From contig OX235266.1 of NCBI GenBank assembly GCA_944472135.2, positions 12,627,925-12,691,924 on the forward strand: a stretch of 64,000 nt of DNA. Direction: 5' to 3'. Shown here in pieces: positions 1 to 10,686 of this stretch. The stretch is from Trichobilharzia regenti (taxonomy: Eukaryota > Platyhelminthes > Trematoda > Strigeidida > Schistosomatidae). The position numbers and the translations under genes were made by a program. Under the pieces are notes generated by a model that was not told the DNA's origin, ran no database searches, and saw nothing but the letters and a program-made list of their open reading frames with translations. Numbering within the stretch: position 1 is the stretch's first letter; every line of letters begins with the position of its first letter.

Positions 1-50
1 AGTGTTATACAGTAATGTTTACTGATCGCTAAACATTACTGTATAACACT
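1..50. repeat. Perfect 21-bp inverted repeat at window edge
   Basis: Bases 1-21 and 30-50 are exact reverse complements around an 8-nt spacer (22-29), so this can fold into a strong hairpin. The right arm and its continuation (about 30-60) resemble 52635-52660 and 61735-61760 in the two duplicated blocks, which contain attactgtata followed by acactgtgag. This suggests a terminus of a dispersed element cut by the window edge. The element is not identified. Confidence 0.75.
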
Positions 51-569
51 GTGAGTGGAATTACACACTACCACAGTGCACAAGTTTTATTCTTATATCA
101 GTGGTCATCAGGTTAGCTGATATGATAGTGACAGTGAAAAATTTTCAAATGGAGTCGAGCTGAATGAAGGCATTGTTTGACCGAAATTTAAGTAAGGTGA
201 ATGTTGACTGAATAAGGATCAATATGGACATTTCTACAAACGTTTAGTGGTTCAGGTTGCCATACTTCGTGTAGAGAACAAAGTTATACGAAGCGGAAGG
301 AAGTAAAGGGACTTAGGAATATGATAAAAAGCAAAAGTATAAGTGAAAAAGATTATTAACATGAAAAAATGTGGGTTCGATTGATCTATGACGCTGATGA
401 TGATTTTCAACTATATTTCTAGTAGTCTCAAGCAATTACTTATTAGCCTGCCGAGGTAGCCTCCATATCTTTACCCGTCTGGCCCAAACAAGCTATCAAA
501 GATGTCATGAATCAATGCCATGTTTAGATATGACTGCCTTTAACTCTTTTCCAACCTGATCGAATTTCG
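51..569. other. No gene recognised
   Basis: AT-rich sequence with many stops in all frames. No repeat family or RNA recognised apart from the possible continuation of the left-edge repeat. Confidence 0.6.
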
Positions 570-815
570 AAGTTAACTGGTGGAAGCCAGGATGAGCATT
601 TCATCCTATTTGGAACTCGGTGGGAATATCATTACTCAGTGCTGAATGCAGGTACGTCCAGCTGAGGGGTCCGAAATGAAATGAAATGCGCATCCTGAAT
701 TTCACTGCTAGTCACCATCCACCAATTAACTTGTAATTACATGCCCAGACATTATCGAAGCATCTTTACAAGAAGCCGAGGTGTTAAATTAAGACCGAGC
801 ATTTTGGTCCAAACA
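570..815 (+). mobile_element. Sm-alpha-like hammerhead SINE (inverted fragment then plus copy)
   Basis: Bases 570-620 are a minus-strand fragment of the repeat and 621-815 a plus-strand copy. The plus copy has the usual order: ggtacgtccag, hammerhead relic, gcgcatcctgaatt, then ccatccaccaattaac and a tail shared with 41269-41330. Sm-alpha is a schistosome SINE-like family transcribed by Pol III that encodes a hammerhead ribozyme. Family membership is by recognition of this order. Confidence 0.7.
648..708 (+). ncRNA. Degenerate hammerhead ribozyme (Sm-alpha type)
   Basis: Stem I strands gtccag and ctgaat flank a core reading CTGAGGG where CUGANGA is expected, followed by an altered stem II, then GAAA and the short stem III atgcgcat with the cleavage C. 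The loss of the core A predicts an inactive ribozyme. Confidence 0.6.
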
Positions 816-1494
816 ATCGACGGAAAAATCTAAGATTGAATTGCTTGTCGAAAACATCAATGGTTAGGTAAAGGAAACACGTGTTCTCAACTTGTTTGAT
901 CAACTTGCTCGGCTTCTTTTACACTGTATTCTTAACCTCAGTATTACTCATCATATTATGCCACGTAACTCTGGGGGCAGAATTCAGATACCTACCATCA
1001 AGGAGTGCTAGTCAGCCTTTTCATATCTTCCATTTTCAATAGCTACGTCTCACAGCATTAATCAACGAGACAGAAAACTTATGTACAGTGCATACCTCTT
1101 TTGATCGATAGCTGGATATACTAACTTCGCCAGAGATGATGTAAATTGGCAACTGCAACACAAGCCTTCTATATGCATGTTTGCTGATGAAGTCTGGGTC
1201 AAGGTGGATCCGCTTTCAACTGACTTCCACTTACATATATTATCTTAATTCTTCAAATTTGTTGGGATTTATAACATTTATTTGTATTTACGAAATCTCT
1301 TTTTATACTTATCATAATTTCTTTTCATGTAAGTCGTTCCTGATGAGTGGTGATGTAATTTTATAAATTTATTATATTCTTGAAGATATTGGAAAATTTA
1401 AAAATTCCTGCTTCGAATATGGTATGCTGTCAATAAACAAATGCTAATAGATATTTGTTTTGACTTCACTTCTAGTTTTAGCGTTTCAAAAAAT
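816..1494. other. No gene recognised
   Basis: No coding signal or known repeat recognised. The short open frame around 1181-1366 has no recognisable domain. Confidence 0.5.
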
Positions 1495-1600
1495 AGATTA
1501 ACGGGGTTCGAGTCTCCTTGGGAACGCCACCACTCACTTTGGAATGCAGGTACATCCAGAATACGGACCTCAGATAGGACGAAATGGCCCCTTAGTTTAT
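1495..1600 (+). mobile_element. Sm-alpha-like fragment, decayed
   Basis: A tRNA-like B-box region (gggttcgagtctcc) is followed by gcaggtacatccag, a scrambled core, and ataggacgaaatg. This is the same order as the copies at 621-815 and 41065-41345. The hammerhead core is destroyed (cagaatacgga in place of the CUGANGA box). Confidence 0.6.
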
Positions 1601-2687
1601 CCATGGTTTTTCAGAGTAAGAACTCAGTTATCAGTTTGTAGGCTACGAGCCACAGTATGCTTGTGTAGGAGTCGATGATGCAACCTGCAGTTTGTCTAGG
1701 TTGTGAAGTAGACGAAGCGAAACATGAATCCATGATGCAGTAGCTGAATGTCAAGTGTTTTAGCCTATGGATCACAAACCCACATTATCCTCTAATCTCC
1801 AAATGTACTTATTTCACATAGACCAGGAAACAGTTACTAAACTGAATCGAAACAATTGTTGGTTCATCCAAGATACAGTTTACACTCCATGATCTGTCCT
1901 GTCAAGCATGAATGCATACTTGGCCAATTGGATATTGTTCACAAAAGACTTAACTTTACCTAACAGTGTGACAAGTGACGTGGGTGTCACACCAGGGAAC
2001 TCTCAATTAAACATTGAAGGTTAGCCAGCCAGCACCTAATGTTGAATAGTGATTAGACTTTGGACTAATAATTCCAGGGAATTTTTTACGGTTGCAAAAG
2101 CTGTTTTCTACACCTGTAGAAATCATAGACCTCAGGTGAGTTATTCCTGCCTTGACAACTCTTAGTGACTGACGAAGTAGAAGATTTTGGGACGAACTCA
2201 AGGTGAAAATCTGTCATCATTTCTTCAAGATTGACTCTTAGGTCCTAAAAGGAGTCAAATGTTAAGTTGTGAATTTTTCCACTTCATCAGTTTAATAGTG
2301 CGTAGTCAATAGTGCTTACTAGACAGATATAAGATGTCGGACAGCGGTTTCCTTAATATGGAAGTCAGATTTCCTCCTCGACACAGTGTAATCTGCAAAT
2401 TGAGCATTCGATTCCGTAGATAACCGGTTCTTAGATGGTTAGAGGAAGTCGGTGAGCAGCAAGACAAAGACAAAGGTTTCATCCTTGTTGGCACTCACCA
2501 GTTGGTTAGGTGAATCTGCAATCTTGAAGGAATTCAAGTCCTTTCTGAGATTCGAAGCTGCGTCATCAAGTTCTCCAGTTAGAGAAGTTCCTACTGAAAT
2601 AAAAGGGTTCGCAAATAACCCCCAGTAGGACTACACTGCATACTTTGATCGGGTACGAACTGATGTTATGCATCTAGTCATTGGTTG
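1601..2687. other. No gene recognised
   Basis: No long open frame, RNA gene or recognised repeat. Confidence 0.5.
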
Positions 2688-3010
2688 GTTGCAGACTGAA
2701 TTCTTTCAATTAAGTTTGCAATATGGCCACCATGTTCGATGGCTCTAAGTGATGGTGTACTGAGAATTGTTGTTTTTTTCTATGGTTGGAGTCAAACTGC
2801 AGGAAGCCTTGGACCTAGGTATTGTGCCGGCTATCATTCTTCAGCAAGGCTTTCTTCCGTTTGCCTCCAGCCATCTAAGAAAAGCAATTCTTAGTGCACC
2901 ATAACGGACAGCCGCCAAACATGATGGCCACATTGAGGACTTAATTGGAAGAATTCAGTCTACAGCAGACAAACGACTAGACGTGTGGCAGTAGTTAGAA
3001 TCCAGTCAGA
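2688..3010. repeat. Family D repeat, inverted pair of 3' ends
   Basis: Bases 2895-3010 (plus) match the tail of the repeat at 57030-57130: gtgcacc, then atgatggccaca, gaagaattcagtct and a caaacgact segment. Bases 2688-2760 hold the same segment in reverse orientation. The tRNA-like head seen at 43500 and 56860 is not visible here. The family is not named with confidence. Confidence 0.5.
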
Positions 3011-3869
3011 GGATTACCATTTGACCCAAGCATCTAGCGAGAAGTCGGATATTGTGAATTGTCTCTCAGTTGAGTCAATCCGGTCACATTACTTAGTGAT
3101 CAGCTAGACCTCAAACGCTGTTCGCATCACTTCGATCCAGCTAGCATGGAAGCGCTAATGAATGATGTGATTTGTACGTTACTACTTATATTAGTCAATC
3201 AGTAGTATGTACCATCATATTATAATGGTTTCGAGTAGATCAAATGTTGTGATCTGAATATTTTTGGTTTTTGTAAATAAAAATGTAGTGAAATTCCACC
3301 TCCTCGAACTGTCTAATTTATAAATTGAGAGTTGAATTCATTGAAGTCAAAAACTATCTTGCTGAAGAGTCACTCAAGAACTTCTTATCGAAAAACCTAC
3401 TAACAATATTTCTTAGTTAATTATGACGATTCAACGTATTATTCAAGGGTGTCTAAAAGTGTCTTTCGCTCTTCTTTCTTAATCATAGCAAATTTACACT
3501 CATTTAAAGAATTCTTATCACACATGTATTTCAAACTCTCTGATTATGTAACAGAACGTAGGCACCGTGATAGAGTAACATTGTATATTAGTGTTATTAT
3601 TATTCCCCCAGGTTCCGAGTGGAACATAGGGCTTCAAAAGTACAACGCCAGTTTATGCGATTTATGCAGTCCCCTTCAACTGAAGCTATGACAAGTGATA
3701 AGCTTTTAAACGTCTTCGTACATGATTTTCCTCATGTCAAAATTGGATGCCCATTGGAGAGCCTGCGTTGAGTGGCGCAGTACCATACAATGATCTTTAC
3801 AAAGTTCGTCCGATTTATCCTCATTGTTTTCAGAATATTTGTTGTGCAACATGTTCTTGACTGCATCGC
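3011..3869. other. No gene recognised
   Basis: The open frame at 3449-3691 has no recognisable domain, and its second half includes a piece of RTE 3' tail (ttattattccccc, aggttccgagtggaacatag), so it is not a gene. Confidence 0.5.
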
Positions 3870-4402
3870 TTCCAGAGTTACTTACTACTTACTTTACTTC
3901 GGCTATCTCCAAACGGGAGGATGAGCCGGCTTCATGAACCATGAAGTTTCATGGGAATTGGGTATGAGTGATGTCCCCAGCATCGCACGGCCTTTTGTTT
4001 GAGAGTGCAGCTCTAGCCTTTACACAATCAAGTGTGACCTACAAGGCAGTAGGAGTGGAGTAGGGAGTCCACTATCCACTGGAAGCCAGCCGGTGACCGG
4101 AGTCCGGTTCATTCGCCTTTTTGAATGGGGCCAGTCATCCAGGGTATCCAATAAGCCCTTTGTCCATACGTCTGCCGGTGACCTCCAGTGAGCTTCATAC
4201 GCCAGTCGTTGGAGGTTTGGAATCAGGGTTTAGCCATCTCCCCTAGACTGTCATCCAATGGACAGTCAACCCGGTGAAGAGCGCCGAGCATCCGCTTTTG
4301 CCCTCTCACTTTGGTGAAAAAAAACACCTCCGCCACGTGAAGGCAATGAGTAGGACTTCCTCAGGAGAGGCTATGTAAGACGCCTGGTCATATGGGAGCA
4401 TT
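3870..4402. repeat. GC-rich block, unassigned
   Basis: About 530 bp visibly richer in G and C than its surroundings, with no long open frame. It lies beside the 3' side of a minus-strand RTE fragment, where RTE 3' sequence would be expected, so it replaces that end. It could be an untranslated part of another element or an old processed sequence. I do not recognise it. Confidence 0.4.
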
Positions 4403-4885
4403 TCAAGAGGTGTACGGAGGGGTGGCCAACCCGCAGCGCAAGACACCCACCCCCGACCATCCTGAGGCTCTCAGATTTCCGTGTTGCTTATTCTTTCCGG
4501 TGACTTGATTTTCATTATAAAGCCAGAGAAGACAGCTGTTGATAAATGAGTGCATTAGCTTATTAGAAATGTCTCCTGTGATCTCACCCCAAATTTCTGA
4601 CCCATATACATGAACACTGGTGTTGAAAATCTGCATCTTGTTAGCTTATACTGGGTGGAGAAGATCTACAGACTGGCTTCAGATTGATGAGGTTCTATCT
4701 TGCATTCGTAGTTCTGGTTTTCATATTCTCATTGTCGTCAAATGAAAGGATTATACCTAAATAAGTTAAGGTAATGAGCTCTTTCAAGTGTTTCAGGTTA
4801 GAACACGGGTAGACATCAGTTATAGAACCATTGAAAACCAGGACTGAAGTACTCGACGGCTTTTTCGTCTTAGTTTGGGGCACAT
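4403..4885 (-). pseudogene. RTE-type retroelement, C-terminal fragment
   Basis: Minus-strand translation gives LTYLGIILSFDDNENMKTR (compare the FTYIGSIV segments of other copies here), then FNTSVHVYGSEIW and LMHSFINSCLLWLYNENQ. This is the order of the region downstream of the RT domain in RTE clade LINEs, where TYLGS, LYGSETW and FINSCLR are the usual words. The RT domain and 3' end are missing and frames are broken. Confidence 0.75.
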
Positions 4886-5084
4886 CAAAAGTACTCGCAC
4901 CAACCAGGTGGTTGAATCTGAAACAAATAGAATCCTCACTTAATCAATTCTTGACCAGTGGAGTTCATCCAGGAGGGAGGGAGGGAGGAAAGAATTCCCA
5001 CCTATGACACTGTTACGTAGTTGCGCTGAAATTACAGGTTGGTAGAATTTAGATTCTATGGGCTGGTGATTGAATCCAGTTGAA

Positions 5085-5580
5085 GTGGCTGAATAGTATA
5101 CTAGCTTGCCTTAAAACCGGAAAGTCCTGGGTTCGAAGCCTGACCATTAGTAGGTATGTACTTGTGGTGAGAGCAGCCTGCTAGCCAACTGATAGACACT
5201 AACCTACGTCAATGTCTAGGTCACTAATATTGGCCGTGAGAAAATATGTACAAGGCTGATTCAACAGCCAATCACAGCAGACTTAACGCTGGCAAATATG
5301 ATTCAGAGATAGATGGCTCCACTTTTCGAGGAAATCTGAAACAACCGATCAGAAGACTGCATTTGTCTATTTGAATAAGCTATAATAATGTACAGGAAAC
5401 ATATATAAATACGTGTTGATTTCCGTAATAAAAGGATCTGCTGCCGGCCCTTGTCTTCTGTTGTTGCATACCGACATCGATGAGTTTCAAATTAAGATAA
5501 AGCGGCTGTCCAGTACTCTCTACTGATTTTCCGATGGTTCTCTAATTGATATCAATCCGTGGTCTAAAGTGAAACTAAAA
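5085..5580 (+). mobile_element. Hammerhead SINE split by an insertion
   Basis: The tRNA-like head (A box around 5093, B box gggttcgaagcc around 5130) lies at 5085-5162. The 3' half (ggctgtccagtactctc, gatggttctctaattgat) lies at 5472-5580. In other copies these parts are directly joined, so the 300 bases between are an insertion that falls at the hammerhead core. Confidence 0.7.
5163..5470 (+). mobile_element. LTR-like insertion candidate
   Basis: This stretch interrupts a hammerhead SINE. It holds a TATA-like atataaatac near 5403, followed by a poly(A) signal (gtaataaaag) and a CT-rich end finishing in ttgttgca. That order (promoter, poly(A) signal, CA end) is what a solo LTR has. No clear target-site duplication could be read, so the identity is a guess. 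Confidence 0.35.
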
Positions 5581-6499
5581 ACATCCCTGCAAACTAATTC
5601 TTTCGAATATATTAATTTGATGGTGACTGGTGTTTACTATTGTTTCTCTTGGATGAATTTTGCTTAATACTAACTACATGAGCTAATACGCTATAATTCA
5701 TTCAGTGACTTCTGAATCACAGTTTTGTTTCTCACAAATATGTCACATCATTCATGAAGTTGTTGTGTTGCTGTATTTGATCAAACTAGCGTACATGTTT
5801 ATCCTAGTACTTTTTTGCGTTTACTATCGTGTGTTGGTCCTTCTTTTTTTTGGTTTAACGATGTGACTGAGCCAACTAGGGTAAATAACTTGGTTTTTGA
5901 TACTAAGTGAATGAATCAAAACAGCCAATTGAGAACTCGTCAGAGTATAAAAACACTAGAATTTTAGCTAGATGCGGAATGATAGACTCCACTAAGACAA
6001 GTAATCCACAGTAGATTGGACAATGTTACGGTTGTCAAAAGTAGTGCAGCTTGGTGGAAATACAGAATGATCACTGAATTCTTTTCGACTGGAATTACAC
6101 CTAATAGGTTCTTCGGGAATGATGCAGCCTTTTGCGATACTTTACATAGATCTACCAAAAATATCTTCATTCGTATGTGTTTAGGTTATTGTTGATTTCG
6201 AATCAAATTAGTGTAGGTCTCGTCATGAATCAACATCGGACGGACAACGATTAAAACCATAGAGCACTGGGCAGTTATTTCATCTCAGTTGATTAACTTT
6301 GAATCAAGAGTCTTCAAGCTGCGAAATGAATCCATTGATGGGTCAGAAACTGAATGATAAGTTGATTTGTGCTTGTGGAGTTTTACGACATGGTGCCGAT
6401 GCTAAACAGTGCCATTTGATAAATTCCAAAGTAGGAGTGAAGATCTGTCCAGTATTTTAGGGTTTTCAGTGATTCTCTAGCTTATGTAGGTCAGTGAAT
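5581..6499. other. No gene; one short hammerhead-SINE tail
   Basis: No gene recognised. Bases 6440-6490 (tctgtccagtattttag, then gtgattctctag) resemble the 3' end of the hammerhead SINE. Confidence 0.45.
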
Positions 6500-6800
6500 A
6501 AGTCTGTTCTCGAAGGTCTCGGGTAAAACATAGAGCTTCAACAACACATCTCCACTTCATCCTGTGCTCTGCAGTCCTCTCTAGTTGACCGTTCGATTAC
6601 TCATAAACTTTCACTTCGTCTTCACACAGTCCCATCTATTTCTCCCTTGAAGAGGTGTCTAACTCTTGCTTTGCCATTTCGATTTCACTCAAATGTCTGG
6701 TTGTGAGTGAAATGTCAATCAATGGTCTCTTCAGCATATTTTTTGAGCAAGCGATTCTTGAATGGTTCTTTTCCAGAGATCCTCGTTGCTAGGATCTCTG
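6500..6800 (-). pseudogene. RTE 3' end fragment
   Basis: Aligns by eye with the 3' ends of the RTE copies at 14140, 24660 and 27690: acacatctccacttcatcc, a cacagtcccatctattt region, then a caatggtctcttcagc stretch. These encode the last residues of the ORF (the WRWIG region) on the minus strand. Heavily decayed. Confidence 0.7.
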
Positions 6801-6858
6801 AAATTATCACTGCCAATTCACGTAGTATAAGTTAAATTACGTATGATTAGAGCTCACT

Positions 6859-7046
6859 TGCGTCGGTGGCGCAGCGGTTAGGACTCTCGCCGACCATGCA
6901 CATGGTCCGGGGTTCGAGCCCGCACCGACGCACACCTGATATCTATGTTCGGCCTGCAAAATTTGGGCTACCGATATCCATGCTGAAAATTCCATACTTG
7001 TACCGAAAATACAGTGTGGAATCAAGCTGTAAATCAAAAAAAAAAA
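6859..7046 (+). mobile_element. tRNA-derived SINE, type A
   Basis: The head is tRNA-like: a 7-bp acceptor-like stem (gcgtcgg with ccgacgc), an A box tggcgcagcggttagg and a B box ggttcgagccc at 6911. The body (acctgatatctatg, gggctaccgatatcc) ends with an A-rich tail at 7036-7046. The anticodon arm is replaced by a palindrome, so it cannot be a working tRNA. Other copies start at 12464, 40424 and 54587, with a minus copy at 20591-20781. Confidence 0.85.
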
Positions 7047-7190
7047 GCTAGTAATAAGAGTGGTAAAAAAGGAAGGTTGGACATGAGGCTAGCAACCCCA
7101 TCCCGTAAAAATAAACACCACTGCTAGCGAAACTTCAAGTCTCCAGCTTGAAGTCTTATGTTCCACTAGGAACGTGATGTTTCTTCGAGC
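7047..7190 (+). mobile_element. SINE type B 3' part
   Basis: Matches the reverse complement of the distal parts of 32222-32455 and 37552-37790: ggacatgaggctagcaac, cccatc, then cttcaag pairs and gttccactaggaacgtga. The head belonging to this tail is missing, and a type A SINE sits in its place. Confidence 0.75.
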
Positions 7191-7489
7191 GGGACTGTTT
7201 TAGCCTACTGATTTATTTATTTTCACTAATCATCGATGAATTGGATACAATGAGAACGTTTAATACGCTGTCTCATGTTTCAATTTTGGACTGTACATTT
7301 CGTTGTTTCCCCCATTCTATCCTCAACTCAGGTGGCACCCTTTCTGGAAGTACAAGAGTGTAAAATATAATGACTGCCACTGATTAAAAAGGCCCATTGA
7401 AATTGTTTTCAGAAGAATGGATACTGAACAAAGAGTGCTATTTTCGATAAATTCATTATCAGGCTCTACATTTATACATACATTATAGT
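7191..7489. other. No gene recognised
   Basis: AT-rich spacer with no recognised feature. Confidence 0.5.
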
Positions 7490-7628
7490 GAATAAATCAG
7501 TTATTGTTATGAACAAAATTAATGTTTAAATAACATCAAATCATTAATACTGATGGATTACAGCTGAATTGCATCAACATAAAAATAAGCTGAATGTCAG
7601 TTGAATTAAGAAAGATTATATTACAAAC

Positions 7629-8395
7629 TCATGAGTTTATAGTTTCTCCTGAAGACCAGGGCAATAGTAGGGGCTGGGCTTGCTTCTTTTGAATACAGAG
7701 CGTTGGTTGTTTGAGGCGAATTGCGACAGCCTCTGCTGTTTGGAGCCTATGGTGCTTCGATGTTTTTGGCAATTTATTTGGTAAGAGCTTACCGATAAGG
7801 TTGTTCAGAGGTCCATTTTCTAGCTTACTTACAAAGAAATCAGACAAAATGGGACCCAATGGAGAGCTCATCGCCACCCTGTCCACTTGTCTGTAAAGCA
7901 TGCCGTTAAATTTGAAATTTACATTCATGGTACATCTTGATATTAATTCTTTTAGGATATCATTATGTGTGCCGATGTTTATCGACAGCTCGTTCACTTG
8001 TTCACTTATGTAATTAACTGTTTCTATTAGAGGCACATTTGTGAATATCGATGTTATGTCCAGAGATATTGTGGCTTTGCACTTGTTGTTAATATCTTTT
8101 ACTAAGTCTACGAATTCAAATACATCTTTGACGCTATATTTCACTATCTTCTCATGCAAAGGTTTGAGAATGTTTACTAACCATCTAACTAAAGCATGGT
8201 AGAGCGAATTTTGTATATTAACTATTGGTCTTAATGGTACCCCTCGTTTATGCACTTTAGGTAGGCCATACAATCTTGACGTATACGTGCCCGTTGGTCT
8301 GATTTCTTCATATAAACTTTCAGAAAATATCTGCTCCTCCCTTAGATTCTTCAAACGTCTGGTTAATTGATTCTCGTTTTTTATTGAATCTATTT
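7629..8395 (-). pseudogene. Penelope-like element, RT with internal deletion
   Basis: The minus-strand frame is open from about 8395. It reads YGLPKVHKRGVPLRPI (conserved early RT segment), ISLDITSIFTNVPLIETV (RT motif A) and YRQVDRVAMSSPLGP, where the family has a G-V-A-M-G-S-P-L-G-P type motif. Two glycines are changed. Right after FFVSKLENGPLNNL the frame jumps to AEAVAIRLKQPTLCIQKK, which is the extreme end of the GIY-YIG domain. The catalytic YVDD, the thumb and most of the endonuclease are therefore deleted, in frame. PLEs encode RT plus GIY-YIG endonuclease. Confidence 0.9.
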
Positions 8396-8424
8396 ATATA
8401 TACATATATATTATACCGGGTGCC

Positions 8425-8721
8425 TAATAAATTGCCAAAAACATCGAAGCACCGCAGGCTCCAAACAGCAGAGGCTATTGCGATTCACCTCAAAAAACCA
8501 GCACTCTGTGTTCAAATGAAGCAAGTCCAGCCCCTACTATTCCCTGGTCTTCAGTAGAAACTATAAACTCATGAGTTTGTAATATTATCTTTCTTAATTC
8601 AACTGACATTCCGCTAATTTTATGTTGATGCTATCGAGCTGTAATCTATCAATATGACTGATTCGATTTTATTTAAACAATAATGATTTCAGTAAAAAGT
8701 TTGAGCATTGTGGATTATATC
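8425..8721 (+). repeat. Mirror copy of the PLE 3' end
   Basis: This stretch is the reverse complement, with scattered changes, of about 7490-7790. It has the same deletion junction (aaattgccaaaaacatcg), the same endonuclease tail and the same terminal sequence. The two arms point 5' end to 5' end around 8396-8424. Confidence 0.85.
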
Positions 8722-8855
8722 AAATAAATTATAATGATATTTGAATAGTTTGCACACAATGATAAGTTTTGTTATTGGCAATTTTCCTCGAAATATTACC
8801 AATAACAAAACTTATCATTGTCTGTAAACTACTGAAATATCGTTATAATTTATTT
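8722..8855. repeat. 57-bp-arm hairpin at PLE terminus
   Basis: Bases 8722-8778 and 8799-8855 are nearly exact reverse complements with a 20-nt loop. The inner 22 bp (ending ttgttattgg) pair perfectly. One arm is seen alone at about 12960-13060, so this is an inverted junction of two PLE terminal repeats (pLTR). Confidence 0.85.
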
Positions 8856-10129
8856 AAATAATGATTTCCCTTGTCAGCTTAGATTAGTTTGCAATGTATA
8901 ATAATAATCTTAGACTTATGTAAAAGAGTTTAGGATTCTTAGGACTGCTTCACTATATGCTTAAAACTATGTATACTACTGATTTAAATGTATATTTCTA
9001 TACTACTCATATAAACCATGAGTTTGTGCTAGCCAGATTGAATCGCCAGGTAGCCATTTTCCTCGTTCTTGACCGAGGTTATCAGAGATGTAGGCAGTCT
9101 GACTCAGCTAAGAGGTTGGCATCAGTCCAAACCAACTGATTTCTGGAAGAAGTGGTAACGTTGTAACAGGAAAAGGCATGACATGGGAGGCCAGGTATGT
9201 TTTCAGTCGGTCAACCCGTTATTTGTATCTATACAGTATATACTCTTTATCCAATCACTGGGAGTGTGATTTTGTTTTATATTAAGTGACATGAAATTGA
9301 ATGTTCCAATATACATATAGTATCTTGTTGCTAATGGAGCATTGAACTGTGGGAATATATGAGAATAATATTCCGTTGGAAGCCATTGTCTGTATCACCA
9401 CACAGCATCGCAATACAAATTCACAATCCGCAAGATAATCTGCGATCTGCACAGTTCGATATGATACTTGGTCAAAATCTCCTTTAGAAACCAATATCAC
9501 TCAGATCAGCATATATGATCCGCTTGATAACATAACTGGTAACCCAGAAACCAAGCATAAATACACAAAAATGAACTACAGCTGATTGATTACTACGAGT
9601 CGTTTTACACCGTTCCCATAAGAAAGATTGAATTTTCCCCAAAACTGTGCAATCTGAAAATTTTTTATTCCACCGTCTTGTTTGTCCACGGATGTCAAAT
9701 TTCCAATTAGAGTTGTCAGAACATGATGGGAAATCACATCGTTTTAATATATTATTATGATCTGTTTACAGTTGAATGTTGCGTCAAAGGTAACACACTA
9801 TTCATTACGCCGCTAAGATAGGTTAACTACACATTCAGACGGTATTTCTGTATATATACATTATCTTAAAGGCATAAATTGAAACTTCCTTCCTGGAAGT
9901 GTTACCTCATGTGGGCTGATACCAAGTGAAAAAAGCACTGAAAGTCAATAAGCAATCTACGATTATTTTCATCATAATTTGAAGACTCCATGGAAATTTG
10001 GAATTCCATGCAGTACTACTAGATGTCACTCACTCTATGGTTCAGGATTCCGTCGACCGTGGTACTCATTTTCGGAAGCATCATCCAGACTTATCTGTCA
10101 GTAAACAACCTAATATTATCCACTCTAGA
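8856..10129. other. No gene recognised
   Basis: Short unconnected open frames only. No motif, RNA or repeat recognised. Confidence 0.5.
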
Positions 10130-10400
10130 ATATTATTATTGTCTTCACTTCCGATCGGAGCACAGCGTTTCAGCAGTACGCGACCACTTCATCCTGTTAT
10201 GTGTCTATAAGCCTTGACGTCTGCCTCATGCGATCTCTTTTTGATGACTCCTACAAAGTATTGCCTAGCTTGTTGTTCCTCATTGGTGTTCCACTTGAGG
10301 ATTTGGTTGGCATGTGATTCCACTCAACTGTTCGTAAGCGTGTGTCCGGTCTACCTCTATTTCCGACGTCATACTTTTTGAGTGGTAGGTTGACGACTAC
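10130..10400 (-). pseudogene. RTE 3' end, strongly decayed
   Basis: Begins with attattattgtcttcactt, then a cggagcacagcgtt region, ccacttcatcctgtt, and the gatctctttttgat and ggtgttccacttgag segments in the same order as the RTE tails at 14140 and 27690. Coding frames are not recoverable. Confidence 0.6.
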
Positions 10401-10686
10401 AATAATGACATCAATACCTCAAAATTATCTCAACAGTGCCCTTGGATAGTTGTACAGACCAACTAATTTTAAAAGTACCAAGCAACTACTGTAGAATAAA
10501 AATAGTTGACCAAAATTTAACTGTAATAAGTACCTTAGAAACAGGTAGAATATTTTGAAACAGGTGGGCTCAAAACTCTGTACACACGAATCACACACAC
10601 ACACACAATTTTTTTGAAGACGGCCTAATGTCTGAATTACCTTGATTCACTTAAACAAAGTCTTGTCATAAAGTCACACATTATCA
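10401..10686. other. No gene; short (CA)n
   Basis: A (CA)n run lies near 10590-10607. Nothing else recognised. Confidence 0.5.

Noticed and set aside
6859..6933. Possible tRNA gene (also at 12464, 40424, 54587, and reverse at 20781 and 37790)
   Set aside because: A and B boxes and an acceptor-like stem are present, but the anticodon arm is a palindrome without a 7-nt loop, and the same body and A tail follow each copy. These are SINE heads.
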